Shown one piece after another: positions 53,309 through 63,581 of a DNA stretch of 64,000 nucleotides. Source of the stretch: Synechococcus sp. JA-2-3B'a(2-13) (lineage in GTDB: Bacteria; Cyanobacteriota; Cyanobacteriia; Thermostichales; Thermostichaceae); NCBI RefSeq assembly GCF_000013225.1, contig NC_007776.1, positions 1,703,001-1,767,000 of the forward strand, read 5' to 3'. Both the position numbers and the translations under genes were made by a program. How positions within the stretch are numbered: position 1 is the stretch's first letter; each line of letters opens with the position of its first letter. The notes beneath the pieces are model-generated. The model saw only the letters and a list, made by a program, of their open reading frames with translations, searched no databases and was not told the DNA's origin.

Positions 53309-54748
53309 TCAACAAGGAACCAACTTCTGCACAGCCTCTAACCGCCCCAAAGCCCAGCCCCGCCGCTGGAGAAGGGCAAAAGATTCCAGCAAATCCGGCC
53401 CCTGCAGATCCCCTGTCAGGGCGGCCCGCAAACTCTTCATCAGCAGGCCCTTTTTCATGTTCTGGCCCTTGGCCACCTGATCCACCAGCGGTTTTAAGCT
53501 GTCCGCCGAAACCTGGGGCAGCTCGGCAGCAGCCAACGTGGTGGCCATTGCAGCCATAGCCTCTGCCACCCCAGGCAGGCGCAACTGTTCCAGAGCTGGC
53601 AACGTGTAGCTGAGGGGCTCCTGAAACAAAAAGCGGCTGAGCGGAGGAGCTTCTGCCAGGCGGTCGATACCATCGGCAATCAGGCGGGCCACATCTTCCA
53701 ACCAGGTGGGATCCGGCACCTCGGAAAGGTCAAACCCTGCCGCCTGCCAAAAGGGGGTGAGCCGTTCTACCAGTTCTGGCGGAGAAAGCCGCTTGATGTA
53801 CTGGCTGTTGATCCAGTTGAGCTTGTCCCAGTCAAAGCGGGCAGCCGCACGGTTAACCCGGTCAAAGTCGAACAGCGCAGCCGCCTTTTCCAAAGAGAAA
53901 AGCTCTTCCCCATCCGGGGGCGACCAACTGAGCAAAGCCAAATAGTTCTTGAGAGCTTCCGGCAAAAAGCCCAGTTGCTGGAACTCTGCTACCGAAGTTG
54001 CCCCATCCCGTTTGGAGAGCTTTTTCCCCTCCGGGTTCAGGATTAGCGGAGAATGGGCAAACTGGGGAGGTTCGTGGCCAAGAGCACGGTAGAGCAAAAT
54101 CTGCTTGGGGGTATTGCCGATGTGATCTTCGCCGCGAATCACATGGGTGATGCCCATGTCGATGTCATCCACCACCACCGCCAAGTTGTAGAGAGGGCAG
54201 CCATCCGCCCGGGCAATGACCATATCCCCCCCCAAGTCCTGGGTGTTCCAGGTAATGGGGCCGCGAATGAGATCCACCCAAGACACTTCCAGGGGCTCCT
54301 CGATTTTGAAGCGGATCACCGGCTGCCGACCCTCGGCTTCGTAGGCCCGTCGCTGGGCTTCGGTGAGAAAGCGGTGGCGGTTGTCGTAGCGGGGGGCTTT
54401 GCCGGCGGCCTTCTGGGCAGCGCGCATCTCCTCCAGCTCCGCCTCGCTGACGTAGCAGCGGTAGGCCAACCCTCGATCCAGAAGCTGCTGTACCACCGCT
54501 TGATAGCGCTCGATGCGCTTGGATTGGTAGACCGGCCCTTCGTCCCAGTCTAGGCCCAACCAGGCCAGGCCCGCCAAAATGTTGCGGGTGTAGCGGGGCA
54601 AAGAGCGGTCGCGGTCGGTGTCCTCGATGCGCAAAATGAACCGGCCACCGTGGCGACGGGCATACAGCCAGTTGAACACTGCCGTTCGGGCAGTGCCGAT
54701 GTGCAGATTTCCGGTTGGGCTGGGGGCAATGCGAACACAAACACTCAC
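53309..54748 (-). CDS. gltX: glutamyl-tRNA synthetase
   Basis: 479 residues from GTG 54748. Class I aaRS: HIGH-type motif PTGNLHIGTARTAVFNWLYAR, RIEDTDRDRS, VIRGEDHIGNTPKQILLYRALG, and the KMSKS-type motif KKLSKRDGATSV. C-terminal anticodon-binding helices. Cyanobacterial GluRS charges tRNA-Glu (also used for tetrapyrrole synthesis) and usually tRNA-Gln before amidation. Full length. Confidence 0.96.
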   Translation of the reverse strand: MSVCVRIAPSPTGNLHIGTARTAVFNWLYARRHGGRFILRIEDTDRDRSLPRYTRNILAGLAWLGLDWDEGPVYQSKRIERYQAVVQQLLDRGLAYRCYVSEAELEEMRAAQKAAGKAPRYDNRHRFLTEAQRRAYEAEGRQPVIRFKIEEPLEVSWVDLIRGPITWNTQDLGGDMVIARADGCPLYNLAVVVDDIDMGITHVIRGEDHIGNTPKQILLYRALGHEPPQFAHSPLILNPEGKKLSKRDGATSVAEFQQLGFLPEALKNYLALLSWSPPDGEELFSLEKAAALFDFDRVNRAAARFDWDKLNWINSQYIKRLSPPELVERLTPFWQAAGFDLSEVPDPTWLEDVARLIADGIDRLAEAPPLSRFLFQEPLSYTLPALEQLRLPGVAEAMAAMATTLAAAELPQVSADSLKPLVDQVAKGQNMKKGLLMKSLRAALTGDLQGPDLLESFALLQRRGWALGRLEAVQKLVPC

Positions 54749-54982
54749 AGGTCTAAGGATCCCAAGCAGAGCATCCTGATCCTAGTCGGCGGCGAGATCC
54801 TTTGTCATATTGGCCCTCCATTGGGTTGCAGGCGGTTGCCAATTGAGGCATTTCGAGTAGAATCCGCTCTAGCCGCCGGTCAAAAGGTAGGCTGCACGGG
54901 GATCAAGGTTGATTGGCAACGTCCAACCTCCCCTTTTTTCCGGTGTTGAGGAAAAGCTGTAGCGCAGGAGGAATCCCAGCAC

Positions 54983-55333
54983 ATGCGTCTGACTTTGGCC
55001 ATTCTTCTGGGTTGTCTGTCCGCCGGGATCCCGATTGGATCCGCCTTGGCCCAAATTGCCTATCCTTCCTATCCGGTGGGAGATGCCCTGGATAGGATCC
55101 TGTTGGATACAGGCAGGAATGTGGATCCGGTCATTTTCCCTGAGGAGGTGGTGCGCTCCCAGGCCCGGCAGACCACCGCCTTCTTCACCACGCTGCTGAA
55201 CCAACGCACCAACATCCCACCCCTGCGCTCGCTAGATTTGCCCAGTCCCTATCAGGCTTCGGTTCGTACCCAGGCCGGGTACTACCGCGTGACCCAGACA
55301 GAGCCCGTTTTGGATTTTGAAATCTTGCGCTAG
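54983..55333 (+). CDS. small secreted protein, function unknown
   Basis: 116 residues. ATG 54983 with AGGAGG eleven bases upstream. Signal peptide MRLTLAILLGCLSAGIPIG, with predicted cleavage after ALA. The mature part (QIAYPSYPVGDALDRILLD ... EPVLDFEIL) has no Cys and no recognised domain. It stands alone between gltX (divergent) and miaB (convergent). Confidence 0.75.
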   Translation: MRLTLAILLGCLSAGIPIGSALAQIAYPSYPVGDALDRILLDTGRNVDPVIFPEEVVRSQARQTTAFFTTLLNQRTNIPPLRSLDLPSPYQASVRTQAGYYRVTQTEPVLDFEILR

Positions 55334-55619
55334 GCAGGGCAGGTATTCGGGGCCTGTTCCAGCGCCGGCCTGTTGCTGTTGCCAAAACGTTGTGTATGAA
55401 GCTCCGTTCTACTGCTGCGCGGAAGAAAGCTAGCTAGGGCGGTGGTTGTGCCCTGGTCGGCGTGGCGGAAAGGGCAGTGACTGCCTGGCGGTTGCCTTAA
55501 AGCTGTTCACCCAGGAGGGCATGGTTTTTCTCAGCGAAACAGCTCCCTGGAGAGGCGCTCCGCCGGCGCAATCGGACAAGAGGGAACTGGGGAAAGTTGT
55601 GTTTGTGAGAGCCTTCATC

Positions 55620-56954
55620 CTATGGCCCGCTCGCGCGGACGGTAACTGCCTCTCCGGTCAGCGAAAAAGCTCGCGTGGCGGTAATGCGCACCGGCACCAG
55701 GGATCCCTGCAGTTCCTCCGGATCCCCTTCAAAGAACACCAAGCGATTGCCGCGGGTACGCCCCATCGCCTGGCGGGGGTTTTTCGGGTTGGGGCCTTCC
55801 ACCAGCACCTCTTGCACCTGGCCTAAGAGTCGGGCGCTGCGGGCGGCGGCCACCTCGGCCACCAGTCGGTTCAGCCGTTGCAGGCGGTCGCTTTTTTCCT
55901 CTTCAGGCACCTGGTCGGGCCACTCGGCGGCAGGGGTGCCGGGACGGGGGGAGTAGGCAGCAGTGTTCACTTGGTCAAAGCCAATGTCCTGCACCAGTTG
56001 CAGGGTTTCTTGGAACTGAGCTTCGGTCTCTCCCGGGAAGCCGACAATGGCATCGGCGCTGATGGCGGCTTCGGGCATGTATTGGCGGATGAGCTGGATA
56101 ATCTGGCGATAGCGCTCGTGGGTGTAGCCGCGCCGCATCCGCTTGAGCACTTCGTTGCTGCCCGCCTGGAAGGGAATGTGGAAGTGCTCGCAGACTTTGG
56201 GCAGCTCGGCGCAGGTGGTGATCAGCTCCTCGGTAAAGTAGCGCGGGTGGCTGGTGGCAAAGCGGATCCGTTCAATACCTTCCACCGAATGGACGAAGCG
56301 CAACAAGCTGGCCAGGTTGGTTTTGGGATCCAGATCCCGTCCGTAGGCATCGATGTTCTGCCCCAGCAACGTCACCTCTCGATAGCCTGCTCTGGCCACG
56401 TCTTCGATTTCGGCGCGGATGGCCTGGGGCTGGCGGGACTGCTCTTGCCCTCGCACCCGCGGCACGATGCAGTAGGTGCAGCGCTCGTTGCAACCGTAGA
56501 TAACGTTGATCCAAGCAGTGACCTGGCTGTCGCGACGGGGCTTGGTGATGTCTTCTGGGATCTCAACCGGATCGGTGGCCACCACCTGGTTTCCGGCTTC
56601 CACCTGCGCCAGCAAATCCCCAAGGCGGTTCACGTACTGGGGGCCCATGACCAGATCCAGCTCAGGGACGCGGCGCAACAATTTTTCCCCTTCCTGCTGG
56701 GCCACACAGCCGGCCACAATGAGCTTGATGGCCGGGTTTTTGCGCTTGCGCTGCGCCTGGATGCCCAGGTAGGAATAGACCTTTTGCTCAGCATTGTCGC
56801 GGATGGTGCAGGTGTTGTAGAGAACTAAGTCCGCCTGCAACTCATCTTCGGTGGCCACATACCCCAGGGACTCCAGGATCCCGGCCATGCGCTCGGTATC
56901 GGCGCGGTTCATTTGGCAGCCGAAGGTGATGGTGTAATAGGTGGGAGCAGCCAT
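55620..56954 (-). CDS. miaB: tRNA-2-methylthio-N6-dimethylallyladenosine synthase
   Basis: 444 residues from ATG 56954 ([16 protein letters not shown]). N-terminal UPF0004 cluster Cys in [23 protein letters not shown] and VAGCVAQ. Radical SAM CxxxCxxC in [18 protein letters not shown]-terminal TRAM domain [14 protein letters not shown]. Adds methylthio groups to A37 of tRNAs reading U-starting codons. The 286 bp between it and the secreted-protein gene show nothing recognisable. Confidence 0.96.
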   Translation of the reverse strand: MAAPTYYTITFGCQMNRADTERMAGILESLGYVATEDELQADLVLYNTCTIRDNAEQKVYSYLGIQAQRKRKNPAIKLIVAGCVAQQEGEKLLRRVPELDLVMGPQYVNRLGDLLAQVEAGNQVVATDPVEIPEDITKPRRDSQVTAWINVIYGCNERCTYCIVPRVRGQEQSRQPQAIRAEIEDVARAGYREVTLLGQNIDAYGRDLDPKTNLASLLRFVHSVEGIERIRFATSHPRYFTEELITTCAELPKVCEHFHIPFQAGSNEVLKRMRRGYTHERYRQIIQLIRQYMPEAAISADAIVGFPGETEAQFQETLQLVQDIGFDQVNTAAYSPRPGTPAAEWPDQVPEEEKSDRLQRLNRLVAEVAAARSARLLGQVQEVLVEGPNPKNPRQAMGRTRGNRLVFFEGDPEELQGSLVPVRITATRAFSLTGEAVTVRASGP

Positions 56955-57071
56955 GGGAAGTAACAGCACAAAGAACCACCATCTTCGAGCTTAGCGGATC
57001 CTTAAAATGGCTGAGGGGTTTGAGACTGCAACGGTTAGTCTAGATAAAAGTTCCTACACCGGCAAAGGCTC

Positions 57072-57506
57072 ATGTTGCCCAAGCATCGTCCCAAGCAACT
57101 GTCGCTGGGCCCTCTGGAGTCGGAAATCTTGGACATCCTCTGGGATCTGGGCAGTGCCAGCACCCGTCAAATCCACGAGCGCATCTTGGCCGATCCGGAT
57201 CGGGAGCTGGCCTATGCCTCTGTGACTACAGTTTTGCAGCGCTTAAGCCAGAAGGGCTGGGTGAGCTGTGAGCGCCGCACCGATCCCCAAGGGCGGAATC
57301 TGCCCATGCTGTGGCGGCCTCGTCTTTCGCGTCAGGAAGCGGCCAGCCTCAGGGCCTTCACCCACCTGCAGCAGTTTTTGGCTGTAGGGGATCCCGATAC
57401 GGTGGCAGCCTTTGCCGATAGCCTGGATCAGGCCAGTGTGTCCCAGTTGCAGGCGATTGCCGAACGGCTGCGGGCAGCCCGTCAAGCCAGGAGGGATCCG
57501 CGATGA
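57072..57506 (+). CDS. BlaI/CopY-family repressor (PetR-like)
   Basis: 144 residues. N-terminal winged helix: LSLGPLESEILDILWDLGSAS, REIHE-type ERILADPDRELAYASVTTVLQRLSQKGWVSCER, then an acidic helical dimerisation part. BlaI repressors are cleaved by a partner membrane protease. Its stop overlaps the start of the M56 protease gene by four bases. In Synechocystis a BlaI-type repressor (PetR) and protease (PetP) control the copper-dependent plastocyanin/cytochrome c6 switch. By analogy this pair may do the same. Confidence 0.92.
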   Translation: MLPKHRPKQLSLGPLESEILDILWDLGSASTRQIHERILADPDRELAYASVTTVLQRLSQKGWVSCERRTDPQGRNLPMLWRPRLSRQEAASLRAFTHLQQFLAVGDPDTVAAFADSLDQASVSQLQAIAERLRAARQARRDPR

Positions 57507-58384
57507 GCCACTTGGGCATGTTATTGCTGGGCTTGGGCCTCAGTTGGCTGTGGCGAGCCCAGGTGCGCCTGGACAGGAGTGGGGGATGGGGCCGACGTTG
57601 GCAGCGGGCTTGGATCCACTTCTTGCTGCCCCCGCTGCTGTTGCTGACCACTGCTTTGGCCTTGGCCTGGATGGGGCCGTGGGGACAAATGGCCGGGGTG
57701 GGGGGCTGGTTCTGCTACGGCTGTGCCCTGCTGTTGCTGGCCGTGGCCGGCGGCGTGGCCTTGCACTGGATTTGGGAATACTGGCGCTCCTATCGACGTG
57801 CCCATCTGCAAGCTCTGGCCCAGGTGGATTTGCATGGCTCTCCGGCCTACGTGCTGGATTTGGAGATCCCTTTTGCTGCCCAAGTGGGGGTGTGGAATGC
57901 CCAGTTGGTGGTCAGCCGCGGCCTGCTGGAGCAGTTGGATGATGAGCACTTGCGGGCCGTAATCGCCCACGAAGAGGCCCATCGCCACTACCGCGATACC
58001 CTCTGGATGTTTGGAGTGGGCTGGCTGCGACGCCTCACCGGCTGGCTGCCCAACACCGAGGCCCTGTGGGAGGAATTGCTCACCCTACGGGAGCTGCGGG
58101 CGGATCGCTGGGCGGCCCAACGGGTGGATCCCTTGTTGTTGGGAGAGGCCCTGCTGCAGGTGGTGGGCTATGGCGTGGTGGAGCAACCGGCGGCAGCTTG
58201 GGTTGGCTTTGCAATGGCCGTGAGTTCAGACCCAAGGCAGCGGCTGCAAGAGCGTATCGATGCCCTGCTGCAGCAGGCAGAGTCAGGGCCCGTCGATCCC
58301 CTACCCCATTCTTCTTCCATTCGGGGTTGGGCCTGGTTGGGGTTGTCCCTATTGCCTTTGCTGGCGATCCCGTTCCATACCTGA
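57503..58384 (+). CDS. M56-type membrane metalloprotease (PetP/BlaR1-like, no sensor domain)
   Basis: 293 residues. Membrane helices LGMLLLGLGLSWLW, WIHFLLPPLLLLTTALALAW, WFCYGCALLLLAVAGGVAL, and a C-terminal WLGLSLLPLLAIP. Zinc motif HEEAH in AVIAHEEAHRHYRDTLW with the third-ligand region ELRADRWA. Unlike BlaR1 there is no penicillin-binding sensor domain. Predicted to cleave the BlaI-type repressor encoded immediately upstream. Confidence 0.9.
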   Translation: MSHLGMLLLGLGLSWLWRAQVRLDRSGGWGRRWQRAWIHFLLPPLLLLTTALALAWMGPWGQMAGVGGWFCYGCALLLLAVAGGVALHWIWEYWRSYRRAHLQALAQVDLHGSPAYVLDLEIPFAAQVGVWNAQLVVSRGLLEQLDDEHLRAVIAHEEAHRHYRDTLWMFGVGWLRRLTGWLPNTEALWEELLTLRELRADRWAAQRVDPLLLGEALLQVVGYGVVEQPAAAWVGFAMAVSSDPRQRLQERIDALLQQAESGPVDPLPHSSSIRGWAWLGLSLLPLLAIPFHT

Positions 58385-58443
58385 GGATCTGCAGGATGCG
58401 ATACTCTGGGTCAGGTTTTCTGGACTTCTAGGGACTTACAGCA

Positions 58444-59382
58444 GTGCAAACCAACTCTTCCCTTTCTGAGGCGACCGGGTCGGCGTGTGATCCCCTTACG
58501 CGGGCGCAGATCCTCATCGAGGCTTTACCCTACATTCAGCAGTACCAGGGCCGCGTTATTGTCATCAAATACGGCGGCGCAGCCATGGTGCACCAAGAGC
58601 GACGGGCCGAGGTGCTCCGAGACATCGTCTTTCTGGCCTGTGTGGGGATCCGCCCGGTGTTGGTGCATGGGGGGGGGCCGGAGATCAACAGTTGGCTACA
58701 AAAACTGGACATTCCCTTCAAGTTTGTGGATGGCTTGCGGGTTACCGATGCCGCCACCATGGAAGTAGTGGAGATGGTGTTGGTGGGCAAGGTCAACAAG
58801 CAGATCGTGCAGCTCATCAGCTTGGCCGGCGGATCGGCGGTGGGGCTGTGCGGGCGAGATGGCAACTTGATCAAGGCGCGATCCCAGGGCCGGGCGGAGA
58901 TTGGCTTTGTTGGGGAAGTGAGCAGTATCAACCCCCAGTTGCTGCAAACCCTATTGGAAGGTGGACAGATTCCGGTGATCTCCAGTGTGGCTGCCGATGA
59001 GACGGGCCAAGCCTACAACATCAACGCCGATACGGTGGCGGGAGAACTGGCGGCCTCTCTGGGGGCAGAAAAGCTGATTTTGCTCACCGACACCCCTGGC
59101 ATTCTCAAAGATCCTCAGGATCGCAGCTCTCTGATTACGTTGCTGGATATCGAGACGGCTCGCCAGTTGATCCAAGCCGGTGTCGTCAAGGGCGGCATGA
59201 TCCCGAAGGTGCAGTGTTGCATTCGCGCCTTGGCACAAGGGGTGCGGGCAGCCCACATTCTGGATGGGGGATCCCCTCATTCCCTATTGCTGGAGCTGCT
59301 GACCGATGCCGGGGTGGGCACCAAGCTTGTTCCTTCTCAGTTTTCCGCTCAGTTGGAAGGACTGAACAACGGATCCCGCTAA
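58444..59382 (+). CDS. argB: acetylglutamate kinase
   Basis: 312 residues from GTG 58444. Amino-acid kinase fold: [92 protein letters not shown]. Phosphorylates N-acetylglutamate in arginine synthesis. In cyanobacteria the enzyme is relieved from arginine inhibition by PII. Tail-to-tail overlap of four bases with the next gene. Confidence 0.96.
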   Translation: MQTNSSLSEATGSACDPLTRAQILIEALPYIQQYQGRVIVIKYGGAAMVHQERRAEVLRDIVFLACVGIRPVLVHGGGPEINSWLQKLDIPFKFVDGLRVTDAATMEVVEMVLVGKVNKQIVQLISLAGGSAVGLCGRDGNLIKARSQGRAEIGFVGEVSSINPQLLQTLLEGGQIPVISSVAADETGQAYNINADTVAGELAASLGAEKLILLTDTPGILKDPQDRSSLITLLDIETARQLIQAGVVKGGMIPKVQCCIRALAQGVRAAHILDGGSPHSLLLELLTDAGVGTKLVPSQFSAQLEGLNNGSR

Positions 59383-60188
59383 GCTTCCTTGATAAAGCGA
59401 AGAATCTCCCGCACATGGCCGAGAAACTGGCTATCCACACTGAGCTGAGCCACAGCTTGGTGGGTCTCCTGGCGCAATTGCCTGTGCTCCAGCTCGTTGC
59501 TGGCCCGCAACTGTTCCAGTTGGGCTTTGAGCGCGGCCAGCTCCTGCCGTAGGTAGCGCCGGGTTTCTTCCTCTTGTTGGGCCCAAGAGCCAGGTTTGCC
59601 GGGATCCCATTGCTCCTGCAACTGCTCGACTTGGCGCTGCAACTGCTCTAGTCGTTCCGCCAGCTCGAGGGCATCTTCGCGAGGGATGCGGATTTGCCCT
59701 TGCAACTGGGCCAAGCGGTCGGCCAAATACTCGTAGCCGCGGATGGCCGGGCGCAGAGCCGTCAACAACACCGCAGCCACGGCGCTGGGGTAGCCAATGG
59801 GGGTGACTTGCCCAACGGCCAAGCCATAGAAAGCTAGAGCCGACAGCCCATGCAGGGCAATGGCCACGCGCAACGACCAGCAGCTGAGCTTTTGTAGGAA
59901 AGCCAAGGTTGAATCTTCCACCGGGATCCCTCGTTCCTGAGACACAACCGCCTCCTGCTGAACGGCCTTGGCCTGAAAGTAGAGGTTCCAGGGAAGGGTG
60001 ACGATCACCACCAGCCACCAAAAGCTGGCGATCCCAATGGCCCAGTCGGCCAGCTCCCCAATGGGTAGCCCAAAAGCCCGCAGCAGGACAAACAGGATCC
60101 CACCGCCAATCAACAACAGCAGCCCCGCCACCCAAACTGGGAAAAAGATTTTCGAGTAAGACACGGAGTAAGAGGTTGAGTAAGACAT
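59379..60188 (-). CDS. membrane protein with C-terminal coiled coil, function unknown
   Basis: 269 residues. N-terminus with a triple SYS repeat ([13 protein letters not shown]). Three or four membrane helices: [55 protein letters not shown] and possibly [15 protein letters not shown]. From residue 155 a long coiled coil ([53 protein letters not shown]). No family recognised; a cyanobacterial hypothetical. Confidence 0.78.
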   Translation of the reverse strand: MSYSTSYSVSYSKIFFPVWVAGLLLLIGGGILFVLLRAFGLPIGELADWAIGIASFWWLVVIVTLPWNLYFQAKAVQQEAVVSQERGIPVEDSTLAFLQKLSCWSLRVAIALHGLSALAFYGLAVGQVTPIGYPSAVAAVLLTALRPAIRGYEYLADRLAQLQGQIRIPREDALELAERLEQLQRQVEQLQEQWDPGKPGSWAQQEEETRRYLRQELAALKAQLEQLRASNELEHRQLRQETHQAVAQLSVDSQFLGHVREILRFIKEA

Positions 60189-60393
60189 TGCCGGTTTCTC
60201 CTCATCAAGCTGCCTACAGCCTGCCCGAACCGAGCGGCCAGAAGCTCCTGAAGCGGCCAGTTTTCCGTCCGTCCCAGAGCCATTAGGGGTGCAGCTATAG
60301 CCATTCCCAATGGCGAGGAAACCCTTGCGGATCCCAAACTCCCTCTCCCTCAGGGAGAGCGCTTAGAGTAGATCAGCTAGAAATCGCAGGAGC

Positions 60394-61653
60394 CCCGCAC
60401 TGTACCCGTAGGGTCAGTGTCGGGAAGAATGCGGAAGTTATGATAGAACCATGACCCAAGTCCTGACTGTAGCTTGCAAACTCAAGGTGTCCCAGTCGCA
60501 AGCCGCCAAATTGGACGCGACAATGGATGCCTTTGTGCAGGCGTTGAACTGGGTCAACCAAAACACACCAGAAAAAGTAGTCAACGCAGTCAAACTCCAA
60601 TCCCTTTGCTATTACCAGATTCGCGCTCGGTTTGGCTTGTCCAGTAATCTAGCCCAGCAGGTCTGCAGACGGGTGGCAGGCGCTCGCAAAGTGGCGAGAC
60701 AGCGCAACCGTCCGGTTAAAGAGTTCAAGCGTAGGTTCGTTACCTACGACGCACGTATCTTTTCATTCCGCGAGAAAGACTGGACGGTGTCGCTGACCAC
60801 GGTTGATGGAAGAGAACGCTTTGAGCTAGCCATTGGCAACTACCAGAGGGGAATGCTGGCTGGCTCTAACCCCAAATCGGCCACCCTAGTCCAGCGGAAG
60901 GACGGCTCCTACTCCATCCAGATTTGTGTCGAGGCAGAGCCCCCCAAGCAACAGAACACCGACAAGGTGATTGGTGTTGACCTGGGACGGCGAGACATTG
61001 CACATACCTCCGAAGGAGACAACTGGAATGGACAGCAGCTGAACAAAGTCCGAGATCACTACTGTCGGTTAAGAGCGTCTCTTCAGCGCAAGGCCAGTAA
61101 GGGCACCCGCAGTTGCAGGCGGCGATGCCGTCAACTGCTGCAACGGCTGTCTGGCAGGGAGAGACGCTTTCAAGCTTGGGTGAACCACAGTATCGCTAAG
61201 CGCATCGTTAAAGCAGCTCAATCTCTTTCTGCCTGCATTGCCATTGAGGACTTAAGCGGCATTCGAGAACGCACCAATCAACACCCCCGCAGTCGTGAGG
61301 AGCGGCGGCGTAGCAATAGCTGGGCGTTCTACCAGCTGCGGCGGTTTATCGAATACAAGGCTGTGAGGGCGGGTGTCAAAGTGGTAGCTGTCCCTGCGGC
61401 CTATACCTCGCAGATCTGCCACAAGTGCCTGCATATTCATCCCGACTCCGCTCAATCCTATCGCAAGGGTAAGCAGTTCAAATGCGGGCACTGCGGTTGG
61501 GAAGGGGATGCGGATTTGAATGGTGCGAAGGTGATTGCGCTTTTGGGGGCTGCTGTAAACCAGCCTAGAGGTTCGTGGTTGGCTTGCCAACTGCAGGGCT
61601 GCCGAAAGCCCGCCCTGTACTGAGAAGCAGTCAGGGTCGGGTAGTTTACTGCT
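60394..61653 (+). mobile_element. IS200/IS605-type element carrying only tnpB
   Basis: The left-end hairpin at 60394-60424 has stem CCCG/CGGG, CACTG/CAGTG and ACCC/GGGT around loop GTA, with two single-T bulges. The right-end hairpin at 61626-61653 pairs AGCAGT with ACTGCT around a 16-nt loop. The exact cleavage sites lie slightly outside and are not fixed. There is no tnpA, so the element depends on a transposase elsewhere or is immobile. Confidence 0.75.
60451..61623 (+). CDS. tnpB: TnpB RNA-guided endonuclease (IS605 OrfB family)
   Basis: 390 residues, intact. RuvC-like catalytic residues D177 (GVDLGRRD), E266 (AIEDLSG) and D355 (DADLNGAK). The zinc-finger Cys are C323, C326, C345 and C348. 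N-terminal helical and WED-like part with basic residues. TnpB proteins use an omega RNA made from the 3' end of the gene and the right end to cut DNA next to a short TAM. Here that RNA would end near 61653 and any guide would come from the flank at about 61654-61675. Confidence 0.93.
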   Translation: MTQVLTVACKLKVSQSQAAKLDATMDAFVQALNWVNQNTPEKVVNAVKLQSLCYYQIRARFGLSSNLAQQVCRRVAGARKVARQRNRPVKEFKRRFVTYDARIFSFREKDWTVSLTTVDGRERFELAIGNYQRGMLAGSNPKSATLVQRKDGSYSIQICVEAEPPKQQNTDKVIGVDLGRRDIAHTSEGDNWNGQQLNKVRDHYCRLRASLQRKASKGTRSCRRRCRQLLQRLSGRERRFQAWVNHSIAKRIVKAAQSLSACIAIEDLSGIRERTNQHPRSREERRRSNSWAFYQLRRFIEYKAVRAGVKVVAVPAAYTSQICHKCLHIHPDSAQSYRKGKQFKCGHCGWEGDADLNGAKVIALLGAAVNQPRGSWLACQLQGCRKPALY

Positions 61654-61691
61654 CTCTATGAGTTGTCTTTGTTGTTCTCGGGTGTAAGCCT

Positions 61692-63560
61692 GTGAGCCTT
61701 GCCGCCTCTCCCCCCGATACCGATTTAAGTAGGGATCCCCGCCCGCGGCGAGAAAGCGATTGGCGGCTGCTGCGGCTGCTCTGGCCCTACGCCCGTCGGC
61801 ACCTCAGGCTGGTGTTGGCGGCCTTGGCCTTTCTGCCCCCTTTGGCCTTAGCGGATGCGGTGCAGCCCTTGATTCTGCAGCGGGCTCTGGATGGCCCCAT
61901 TGCCCGAGCGCTGGAACAGGGTGAGGCCGGGATCCTCTCCGACCTTTGGCCCTATGTGGGGCTGTTGATCCTAACGGTACTGGTTCGCTGGCTCTTCCAA
62001 GCCCTGGAAGGGTATGTCAGCCAAAAGCTGGGGCAGTTGATGACCCGCGACATCCGCGACGATCTCTTCGCCCACATTCTGGCCTTGCCGGCTCAGTTTT
62101 TCGACCGCACCCCGGTGGGCAAGCTGATCACCCGCATCACCAGCGACGTGGAAGCCTTGGGGGATGTCTTTTCCACCGGTGCCGTCGGCATTGTCAGCGA
62201 CCTGTTTACTCTGGGGGTGATCGCGGTGGTCATGCTCAGCCAACGCTGGGATCTGGGCTTGCTGCTAATCCTCATCGTCCTGCCCATCAGCGCTGTTGTC
62301 CTCGAGTTGCAGCGCCGCTTTCGGGATGCCAACTTTCGCGTGCGCGAAGAACTCTCCAAGCTGAACTCCTGGATCCAGGAGAACATCTTGGGCATTACCG
62401 TGGTGCAACTGTTTCGGCGGGAGCGGCTCAATAGCGAGATTTTTCAAACCATGAACCGCCGCTACATCCGGGAAGTGGATCAAACCATCCTTTATGATTC
62501 TGCCCTTTCTGCCGTTTTGGAGTGGGTGTCTTGGCTGGCCGTGGCGGCTTTGCTCTGGGTGGGCGGGCAGCAGGTGATGTCAGCCGGTAGGGGCTCAGTT
62601 GGAGGGGGATGGACGGGATCCCTGCCCCTGCCCAGGGAACCCCTCACCTTTGGCAGCCTCTACGCCTTTATTCTCTTTTCGCAACGGTTTTTCAACCCGC
62701 TGCGGCAGTTGGCCGAAAAGTTCACCGCCCTGCAGGCGGGGTTCACCGCCGTCGAGCGCATCGATGCCATCCTCAGCCTGCCGGTCGCCATCCGGGATCC
62801 CGCTCAGCCCCGCCACTTGCCCCCCAATGCCAGAGGAGAGGTGCAGTTCGAGCACGTCTGGTTTGCCTACAACCCCGGGGAGTGGGTGCTCAAAGACCTC
62901 ACCTTCACCATCCGCCCCGGAGAAAAAGTGGCCCTGGTGGGGCCCACGGGAGCCGGGAAAAGCTCCATCATTCGCTTGCTCTGCCGTCTCTACGACGTAA
63001 CCCAGGGATCTATTCGCATTGACGGCGTTGATATTCGGGATCTCCCCCAGGCTGAGCTGCACCGCCACCTAGGGGTAATCCTGCAGGATGGATTTTTGTT
63101 TTCCGGGGATATCCAGCAAAACATCACCCTAGGAGAGAAGGCAGATCTAGCGGCAGTGGAGCAGGTCGCCCGCCAACTCAACCTGCATGACTTCCTCCGC
63201 AATTTGCCCCAAGGCTACGCCACCCCTGTGCGAGAGCGGGGCAGCAACCTCTCCAGCGGCCAGAAACAGCTTATCAGCTTTGTGCGGGCCATGTGGCGGG
63301 ATCCCAAAATCTTGGTTTTGGACGAAGCCACCGCCAGCCTGGATGTGGGCACCGAAGCCCTCCTGCAATCCGCTCTAGACACCCTGCTGCGGGATCGCAC
63401 CGCCCTGATCATCGCCCACCGCCTTTCCACCATCCGCGATGTGGATCGCATCTTGGTTCTGCAGCGGGGGGAACTCAAAGAGCAGGGATCCCATGCCGAG
63501 CTCATGGCCCTCAGCGGGCTCTATGCCAGCCTCTATCGGCTGCAAGATCTGGGCGGCTAG
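61692..63560 (+). CDS. ABC exporter, fused permease-ATPase (MsbA/MdlB type)
   Basis: 622 residues from GTG 61692. Six membrane helices in the first 330 residues, with LPAQFFDRTPVGKLITRITSDVE as the coupling region. ATPase domain: Walker A GPTGAGKSS, Q-loop VILQDGFLFSGDI, signature LSSGQKQLISF, Walker B ILVLDEATASLD, H-loop IAHRLSTI. A Gly/Pro-rich insert of about 20 residues (AGRGSVGGGWTGSLPLP) lies before the last membrane helix pair. A half-transporter, acting as a homo- or heterodimer; substrate unknown. It starts 38 bp after the tnpB right-end hairpin. Confidence 0.92.
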   Translation: MSLAASPPDTDLSRDPRPRRESDWRLLRLLWPYARRHLRLVLAALAFLPPLALADAVQPLILQRALDGPIARALEQGEAGILSDLWPYVGLLILTVLVRWLFQALEGYVSQKLGQLMTRDIRDDLFAHILALPAQFFDRTPVGKLITRITSDVEALGDVFSTGAVGIVSDLFTLGVIAVVMLSQRWDLGLLLILIVLPISAVVLELQRRFRDANFRVREELSKLNSWIQENILGITVVQLFRRERLNSEIFQTMNRRYIREVDQTILYDSALSAVLEWVSWLAVAALLWVGGQQVMSAGRGSVGGGWTGSLPLPREPLTFGSLYAFILFSQRFFNPLRQLAEKFTALQAGFTAVERIDAILSLPVAIRDPAQPRHLPPNARGEVQFEHVWFAYNPGEWVLKDLTFTIRPGEKVALVGPTGAGKSSIIRLLCRLYDVTQGSIRIDGVDIRDLPQAELHRHLGVILQDGFLFSGDIQQNITLGEKADLAAVEQVARQLNLHDFLRNLPQGYATPVRERGSNLSSGQKQLISFVRAMWRDPKILVLDEATASLDVGTEALLQSALDTLLRDRTALIIAHRLSTIRDVDRILVLQRGELKEQGSHAELMALSGLYASLYRLQDLGG

Positions 63561-63581
63561 CAGGGTGCTTCTGCCCAACCG

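Noticed and set aside
60343-60359. CTCTCCC-TCA-GGGAGAG hairpin upstream of tnpB, considered as a terminator
   Set aside because: No T run follows; it may belong to the flank of the mobile element.
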